Assembly: GCF_002292295.1 (NCBI RefSeq)
Contig: NZ_DBBS01000016.1
Span: 1-64,000 of the forward strand
DNA from: Sphingomonas sp. UBA978
Lineage (GTDB): Bacteria > Pseudomonadota > Alphaproteobacteria > Sphingomonadales > Sphingomonadaceae
DNA: 64,000 bases
Reading direction: 5' to 3'
Under the pieces are notes generated by a model that had not been told where the DNA came from, did not search any database, and saw only the letters and a program-made list of their open reading frames with translations. Shown here piece after piece: positions 59,036 to 64,000 of this stretch; the stretch's first letter is position 1; the number at the start of each line of letters is the position of its first letter. The position numbers and the translations under genes are program-made.

Positions 59036-59863
59036 ATGAATGCGGATGCGGGCGTGGTGCTCGGCATCGATGCGGCGTGGACTGCGGGCCGGCCCAGCGG
59101 CGTCGCTCTGGTGCGGCAGCAGGCCGGGCGCTGGTGCCTGTGCGCGGTGGCGCCGTCCTACGACCATTTCCTGAGTCTCGGGCGCGGTGACGAGCCAAGG
59201 GGCGCGCCGGCGGGATCGATTCCCGACGTGGCCGCGCTGCTCGACGCAGCGCAGCGGATCGCGGGCGCGCCGGTCACCCTGATCGCAGTCGACATGCCGC
59301 TGTCGCTCGATTCGGTCGCCGGGCGGCGAGCGTCGGACAATGCCATCGCCCGCGCGTTCGGCGCGCGGCATTGCTCCACCCATTCGCCGAGTGCGCAGCG
59401 GCCCGGACCGCTTAGCGACGATCTGCGTGCCGGCTTCGCCGCGGCGGGCTATCCGCTGCAAACCAATGACGCACGCGGCGGCGGGCTGATCGAGGTCTAT
59501 CCGCATCCCGCGCTGGTCGTGCTGGCGAAGGCGGCACGGCGCCTGCCGTACAAGGCGGGCAACAGCGCCAAATACTGGCCGGGCGAGTCGATCGCGGTAC
59601 GGCGGTCGCTGCTTGTCGAGCAATGGCAGCGGATCGCGGCGCTGCTGGCGACGCGGCTCGACGGCGTGGCGGAGCAGCTGCCCGCGCTGGCCGAACCGGC
59701 GACCGGTGTCGCGCGCAAGGCGCACGAGGATATGCTCGACGCGATCGTCTGTGCCTGGGTCGGCGTCACCGCGCTGACCGGGCAGGCGGACGCCTATGGC
59801 GACGACCGCTCGGCGATCTGGGTGCCGCGCGGCGACGGAACGGAGCCGCCAGCGACCGGTTGA
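59036..59863 (+). CDS. DUF429 domain protein
   Basis: About 275 residues. An RNase H-like fold is suggested by GIDAAWTAGRPSGVALV at the start, IAVDMPLSLDSVAGRRASD and EVYPHPALV, the normal DUF429 landmarks. These acidic residues could bind metal in a predicted nuclease, but the function is unknown. It starts 33 bases after the right att core and is the first chromosomal gene beyond the element. Confidence 0.82.
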   Translation: MNADAGVVLGIDAAWTAGRPSGVALVRQQAGRWCLCAVAPSYDHFLSLGRGDEPRGAPAGSIPDVAALLDAAQRIAGAPVTLIAVDMPLSLDSVAGRRASDNAIARAFGARHCSTHSPSAQRPGPLSDDLRAGFAAAGYPLQTNDARGGGLIEVYPHPALVVLAKAARRLPYKAGNSAKYWPGESIAVRRSLLVEQWQRIAALLATRLDGVAEQLPALAEPATGVARKAHEDMLDAIVCAWVGVTALTGQADAYGDDRSAIWVPRGDGTEPPATG

Positions 59864-59870
59864 GCGCGGC

Positions 59871-60428
59871 ATGACCCCGTTCGATCCCCGCACCACCGCC
59901 CTGATCCTCATCGACCTGCAACAGGGTATCGTCGCCGGCGACAAGGGCCCGCACAGCGCCGAGGCGGTGGTCGCCGCGGGCAAGACGCTCGCCGACCGCT
60001 TTCGCGCCGCGGGTGCGCCGGTCGTGCTGGTCCATGTCGGCTTCACCCCCGATACGATGCCGAGCCAGCGGGTCGATCGGCCGAGCCTGCCCGCCGGAGG
60101 AACGCCGTCCGACTTCAGCGCGCTGGTCGACGGCCTGCGGCAGGACGGCGACAGCGTCGTGCTCAAGCGGCATTGGGGCGCGTTTACCGGCACCGATCTC
60201 GACCTCCAGCTGCGGCGGCGCGGGGTGAAAACGGTGGTGATCGCCGGCATCGCGACCAACTTCGGCGTCGAATCGACCGCACGAACCGCGTGGGAATTGT
60301 CCTATGACGTCGTCATCGTCGAGGACGCCTGCACCTCGCGCTCGGCGGAGTTGCACGATTTCACGATCCGCCACATCCTGCCGCAGATCGCGCGGTTGGT
60401 GACGGTGGCGGATGTGGCACTGGATTGA
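59871..60428 (+). CDS. Isochorismatase-family hydrolase, catalytic Cys replaced
   Basis: About 185 residues. The cysteine-hydrolase fold shows Asp15 (LIDLQQG) and Lys99 (VLKRHWGAF). The place of the catalytic Cys in TN-x-C-VES is taken by Gly132 (TNFGVES), so it is not a standard amidase; isochorismatases such as PhzD also work without Cys. The substrate is unknown. It follows the DUF429 gene after seven bases, probably in one operon. Confidence 0.84.
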   Translation: MTPFDPRTTALILIDLQQGIVAGDKGPHSAEAVVAAGKTLADRFRAAGAPVVLVHVGFTPDTMPSQRVDRPSLPAGGTPSDFSALVDGLRQDGDSVVLKRHWGAFTGTDLDLQLRRRGVKTVVIAGIATNFGVESTARTAWELSYDVVIVEDACTSRSAELHDFTIRHILPQIARLVTVADVALD

Positions 60429-60493
60429 GCGGTCATCGGACCACACCGTCATCAACCTATTTCAGATCGTCTTCGCTCTTCCAGCGCTCGGGC

Positions 60494-60557
60494 CCCATGA
60501 AAGTAATACTTTCATGGGAACCCTGCGCGCCTCCCTCCCTCTCCCGCCGGGAGAGGG
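60494..60557. repeat. Two palindromes between converging genes
   Basis: A perfect 11-bp pair CCCATGAAAGT (60494-60504) and ACTTTCATGGG (60508-60518) is followed by CCCTCTCCC (60537-60545) and GGGAGAGGG (60549-60557). The second hairpin also occurs at 31872-31892. The region ends both the isochorismatase-like and the TlpA-like genes. Confidence 0.7.
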
Positions 60558-60598
60558 AAGAGACGGCGTAGCCGGCGACAGGGTGAGGGTGATCGCGG

Positions 60599-61195
60599 TC
60601 AGCTGGCCTCGGCGATCAGCTTCGCGGCCGCCGCGCCGTTCCAGTCGTTGCCGCCGTTCCAGCGCCAGACTTCCTTGCCGGCGGAATCGAACAGGATCGT
60701 CGTCGGCAGGTTCGCGTTCCAGCCGAGCGACAGCGCCATCCTGTCGTCGAGATAGGGCGTCAGCGACGGCGCGCCATGCTCCTTGAGGAAGCCCGGCACC
60801 TTGGCGGCGGCACCGGTATCCTGGCTGATCGCTGCGACGCGCACGCGACCGCCCTTCGCCAGCGCCTCCAGCGTCGGCAGTTCGGCGACGCAGGGGCCGC
60901 ACCACGTCGCCCACAGGTTCACCAGCACCGGCTTGCCGCGGAAGGCGGCGAGCGTGGTCGGCTTGCCGGCGGCGTCCTTGAACGCCGTCGTCGGTGCCGC
61001 CTCGCCCGTGTGGCTGCGATCGACGCCGACCATGGCGGCGGAGGACGAGCCGGTCGCCTCGTCGGGCGATGCCGTCGCGACATTCGCCTGCGCGACGTTC
61101 GCTTGCTCGGGCGCGGCGCTTTGCCTATCGCAGCCGGCGGCGGTGAGCGCCAGGAGACAGACGATCGCGACGCGCGAGGACAGGCCTGAGGACAT
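60599..61195 (-). CDS. TlpA-like thiol-disulfide oxidoreductase lipoprotein
   Basis: About 198 residues. The lipobox Cys22 (LTAAGC) marks a lipoprotein; after an Ala/Ser-rich linker comes a thioredoxin fold with the redox motif WCGPC and the cis-Pro in LPTTILF. It probably reduces periplasmic disulfides, for example for cytochrome c or metal-protein maturation. The start codon shares bases with the argH start on the other strand (CATG). Confidence 0.87.
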   Translation of the reverse strand: MSSGLSSRVAIVCLLALTAAGCDRQSAAPEQANVAQANVATASPDEATGSSSAAMVGVDRSHTGEAAPTTAFKDAAGKPTTLAAFRGKPVLVNLWATWCGPCVAELPTLEALAKGGRVRVAAISQDTGAAAKVPGFLKEHGAPSLTPYLDDRMALSLGWNANLPTTILFDSAGKEVWRWNGGNDWNGAAAAKLIAEAS

Positions 61196-62579
61196 GAGCG
61201 GTTCCAATTCGATGTGGGGCGGCAGGTTTGCCGAAGGCCCGGCGGCGGTGATGCGTGAGATTAACGCCTCGATTCCGTTCGACAAGCGCATGTGGCGGCA
61301 GGATATCGCCGGATCGAAGGCGCATGTCGCGATGCTCAGCGCACAGGGCATCGTCTCGCCCGCGGATGCCGCCGCGATCGACGCGGGACTCGACGTCGTC
61401 GCCGCCGATTATGCCGCGAACGGCGTCGCCGAGGATCTCGCGCTCGAAGACATCCACATGCAGACCGAGGCGAAGCTCGCCGCGGCGATCGGCCCCGTCG
61501 CCGGCCGGCTGCACACCGCGCGCAGCCGCAACGATCAGGTCGCGACCGATTTCCGTCTCTGGGTGCGCGATGCGATCGATCAGGTGCTCGCCGCGCTCGC
61601 CGAACTGACCGACGCGCTGCTGACCCGCGCCGGGGAGCATGCCGATGCGGTGATGCCGGGCTTCACCCATCTGCAATCGGCACAACCCGTGACGCTCGGC
61701 CATCACCTGATGGCCTATGTCGAGATGGTCGCGCGCGACATCTCGCGCTTCCGCGATGCGCGGGCTCGCATGAACCTGTGCCCGCTCGGATCGGCGGCGC
61801 TGGCGGGGACCAGCTTCCCGCTCGATCGCACCATGACCGCACGGGCACTCGGCTTCGACGGGCCGACGCGCAACAGCCTCGATGCGGTGAGCGACCGCGA
61901 CTTCGCGATCGACTATCTGACCTGCGCGACGCAGACGTCGCTCCACCTGTCGCGGCTGGCGGAGGAATTCGTGCTGTGGGCGTCGCAGCCGTTCGGCTTC
62001 GTCGCTTTGTCCGACCAGTGGTCGACCGGCAGCTCGATCATGCCGCAGAAGCGCAACCCCGACGCCGCCGAGCTGGTCCGCGGCCATGCCGGGCGCATCA
62101 TGGGCTGCCAGACCGCGCTGATGGTGACGATGAAGGGCCTGCCGCTCGCCTATTCGAAGGACATGCAGGACGACAAGCCGCCGGTGTTCGAGGCGCACGA
62201 CCTGCTCGGCCTGTCGATCGCGGCGATGACCGGCATGATCGCGAGCGCGACGTTCCGCACCGACCGGATGCGCGGTCTTGCCGAAAGCGGCTTCGCCACC
62301 GCGACCGATTTCGCCGACTGGCTGGTGCGCGAGGCGGGACTGCCGTTCCGCGAGGCGCATCACGTGACCGGCCGCGCGGTGAAACGTGCCGAGGAACTCG
62401 GCGTGCGGCTCGACCAGCTGGCCTATGCGGAATTCCAGGCGATCGATCCGCGGGTGAACGAGAGCCTGTACGACGTGCTGTCGGTCGACGCCTCGGTCGC
62501 CAGCCGCACCAGCTTCGGCGGCACCGCCCCCACCAATGTGCGCGCCGCGATCGCCGCCGCACGGGAGAGCCTGCGATGA
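61194..62579 (+). CDS. argH: Argininosuccinate lyase
   Basis: About 461 residues. WGGRF at the N-terminus, TARSRNDQVATD, and the signature GSSIMPQKRNPD are all present with the catalytic Ser in the mobile loop. It splits argininosuccinate into arginine and fumarate, the last step of arginine synthesis. The ATG overlaps the divergent tlpA-like ATG; an in-frame ATG six codons downstream (MWGGRF) is an alternative. It overlaps the next gene (ATGA). Confidence 0.96.
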   Translation: MSGSNSMWGGRFAEGPAAVMREINASIPFDKRMWRQDIAGSKAHVAMLSAQGIVSPADAAAIDAGLDVVAADYAANGVAEDLALEDIHMQTEAKLAAAIGPVAGRLHTARSRNDQVATDFRLWVRDAIDQVLAALAELTDALLTRAGEHADAVMPGFTHLQSAQPVTLGHHLMAYVEMVARDISRFRDARARMNLCPLGSAALAGTSFPLDRTMTARALGFDGPTRNSLDAVSDRDFAIDYLTCATQTSLHLSRLAEEFVLWASQPFGFVALSDQWSTGSSIMPQKRNPDAAELVRGHAGRIMGCQTALMVTMKGLPLAYSKDMQDDKPPVFEAHDLLGLSIAAMTGMIASATFRTDRMRGLAESGFATATDFADWLVREAGLPFREAHHVTGRAVKRAEELGVRLDQLAYAEFQAIDPRVNESLYDVLSVDASVASRTSFGGTAPTNVRAAIAAARESLR

Positions 62580-62809
62580 AACGCCTGATCCCCCTGCTCG
62601 CGCTGGCGCTCGCCGGCTGCGGCGCCGCCAAGGAACTCCAGCCGGCCGAGGGCGCTTCGCTGCCGCCCGCGCCTTATGGCGCCAAGGCGACGCCCACCCC
62701 CGAGCAATTGCTCACCCCGACCACGCAGCAGCGTCCGCAGCGCAGCGACGAGCTTCTCAAGAGTTCCGAACAGCGCCGCAGCGACGAATTCGACCTGCCG
62801 CCCAATTGA
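62576..62809 (+). CDS. Small lipoprotein between argH and lysA
   Basis: About 77 residues. A lipobox with Cys15 (LALAGC) and a Pro/Gln-rich mature part. It lies where many proteobacteria have the small lipoprotein LptM (YifL) near lysA, but the conserved GLKGPLY motif of LptM is missing, so I do not assign that name. Overlap with argH (ATGA) and 22 bases to lysA suggest an operon. Confidence 0.75.
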   Translation: MKRLIPLLALALAGCGAAKELQPAEGASLPPAPYGAKATPTPEQLLTPTTQQRPQRSDELLKSSEQRRSDEFDLPPN

Positions 62810-62831
62810 TGCTCCGTCAGAATCAGGCCCG

Positions 62832-64000
62832 ATGAACCATTTCGACTACCGCGACGGCGTGCTCCATTGCGAGGACGTGCCGCTGACCCGCATCGCCGCA
62901 GAGGTGGGGACGCCGGTCTACGTCTATTCGACCGCGACCTTCCGCCGCCATGCGCAGGTGTTCCGCGACGGCCTGAAAGACGTCGGCCGCGTCCACCTCG
63001 CCTATGCGATCAAGGCCAATCCGAACGTCGCGGTGCTGCGCGTGCTTGCCGACGAGGGCTATGGCGCCGACGTCGTCTCGGGCGGCGAGATGGCGCGCGC
63101 GCTGGCGGCGGGCATCCCGGCGGCCGACATCGTCTTTTCGGGGGTCGGCAAGACCCGCGCCGAGCTCGCGCGCGGAATCGACGAGGGCATCGGCCAGTTC
63201 AACCTCGAGCTGGAGGAAGAGGGCGTCGTCCTCGCGCAGATCGCGCATGCGAAGGGCAAGGTCGCGCCCGCCACGCTGCGCGTGAACCCCGACGTCGACG
63301 CCGGCACGCATGCCAAGATCTCGACCGGGCGCGCCGAGAACAAGTTCGGGGTGCCGATCGACCAGGCGCCGGCGATGTTCGACCGGCTCGCCCCGCTCGA
63401 CGGATTGGACCTGCGCGGCGTCGCCTGCCACATCGGCAGCCAGCTCGCCGATCTGTCGCGGCTGGAAGAGGCGTATCGCCGCATCGGGCAGCTGGTCGCG
63501 GAGCTGCGCACGCGCGGTCACACGATCAGCCGCGTCGATCTGGGGGGCGGCCTCGGCGTACCCTATCGTCAGGGCGACGTGCTGCCGAGCCCGGCGGACT
63601 ATGGCGCGATGGTCGCGCGCGCGACCGCAGGCTGGGACGTCGAGCTGATGTTCGAACCCGGCCGCGTCATCGCCGGCAATGCGGGCGTGCTGTTGACCGA
63701 GGTGATCTGGGTCAAGCCCGGCGTCACCAACCCCTATGTCATCGTCGATGCGGCGATGAACGACCTCGCGCGGCCCGCGCTCTACGATGCGTGGCACGAT
63801 TTCGACGCGGTGACGCAGACGGCTGAGCGGATGACCGCCAACATCGCCGGCCCGGTGTGCGAGAGCGGCGACACCTTCGCGATGGGGCGCGAAATCGACG
63901 CGGTGAAGAGCGGCGACCTCGCCGTGTTCCGCACCGCCGGCGCCTATGGCGCGACGATGGCCTCGACCTACAACAGCCGCGCGCTGGTGCCGGAGGTGCT
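62832..64000 (+). CDS. lysA: Diaminopimelate decarboxylase, cut off by the window edge
   Basis: The first 389 codons are present; about 30 more are expected. The PLP-binding Lys61 lies in YAIKANPN, and the usual GADVVSGGE, HIGSQL, DLGGGLG and EPGR motifs are seen. It makes L-lysine from meso-diaminopimelate. It ends the argH-lipoprotein-lysA operon. Lysine production here and lysine activation (lysK) at the other end of the window are not linked in position. Confidence 0.95.
   Translation, partial: MNHFDYRDGVLHCEDVPLTRIAAEVGTPVYVYSTATFRRHAQVFRDGLKDVGRVHLAYAIKANPNVAVLRVLADEGYGADVVSGGEMARALAAGIPAADIVFSGVGKTRAELARGIDEGIGQFNLELEEEGVVLAQIAHAKGKVAPATLRVNPDVDAGTHAKISTGRAENKFGVPIDQAPAMFDRLAPLDGLDLRGVACHIGSQLADLSRLEEAYRRIGQLVAELRTRGHTISRVDLGGGLGVPYRQGDVLPSPADYGAMVARATAGWDVELMFEPGRVIAGNAGVLLTEVIWVKPGVTNPYVIVDAAMNDLARPALYDAWHDFDAVTQTAERMTANIAGPVCESGDTFAMGREIDAVKSGDLAVFRTAGAYGATMASTYNSRALVPEV

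Noticed and set aside
62576..62809. Naming the small lipoprotein LptM
   Set aside because: Position and lipobox fit, but the conserved GLKGPLY motif after the Cys is absent.

Overview
The window looks like a chromosome segment of a high-GC alphaproteobacterium of the sphingomonad type (Sphingomonas or a close relative). This rests on gene families and order (CarD next to FdxA, class I lysyl-tRNA synthetase, DUF177 beside the ubiquinol-cytochrome c chaperone, DUF1489, bacterial Cdc48, head-GIN proteins), dense interspersed palindromes between genes, and many GTG/TTG starts with 4-base stop/start overlaps. No 16S rRNA is present, so the genus is an inference.

Layout. 1-1179: a lower-GC flank and a complete IS481-type insertion sequence that abuts lysK. 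1177-9751: lysK, a Uma2 nuclease-fold protein, a DinG-like helicase with a SixA-type phosphatase, an AI-2E-type membrane protein, DUF177, the cytochrome bc1 chaperone and a BamE-like lipoprotein. 9942-18026: the PbpC / alpha-2-macroglobulin envelope-defence pair. 18268-22395: a glycosyltransferase with an NfrA-like outer-membrane partner, then TauE/SafE with its TIGR02186 partner. 22461-30162: HerA-like ATPase, M23 endopeptidase, SUV3-type helicase with an S4 protein, FdxA and CarD. 30320-32668: three consecutive head-GIN proteins. 32676-44197: DUF1489, MgtE, cyclophilin, LysR, Cdc48, metallophosphoesterase, MFS/ABM pair, PmtA-like methyltransferase, MarR, phospholipase D. 44332-46840: rpoZ, rlmE, ppx.

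46993-59002: tRNA-Gln(CUG) carrying an integrated element of about 12 kb, bounded by 17-bp direct repeats. On the minus strand, reading away from the right end, it encodes a tyrosine integrase, an AlpA/excisionase-like protein, a Toprim-ATPase primase/helicase, a putative small and an apparently intact large terminase subunit, three small unknown proteins, a candidate tail protein, a lambda J-like tail tip, and three further small genes. Two tiny genes read on the plus strand. There is no portal, capsid, protease, tape measure, lysis or classical repressor gene, yet the genes are tightly coupled with stop/start overlaps. An array of ten GTTCGG-core repeats with near 11-bp spacing lies inside the primase gene and looks like an iteron origin. 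I consider this the most interesting part of the window: either a compact phage satellite carrying its own packaging motor and tail tip, or a very neatly reduced prophage.

59009-64000: the chromosome resumes with what looks like the displaced terminator of the tRNA, then DUF429, an isochorismatase-fold hydrolase, a TlpA-like lipoprotein, argH, a small lipoprotein and lysA, which runs off the right edge. Many intergenic gaps hold structured elements: REP-like pairs, a possible attenuator upstream of cdc48, a hairpin that buries a ribosome binding site, and tandem repeats grown from gene 3' ends.
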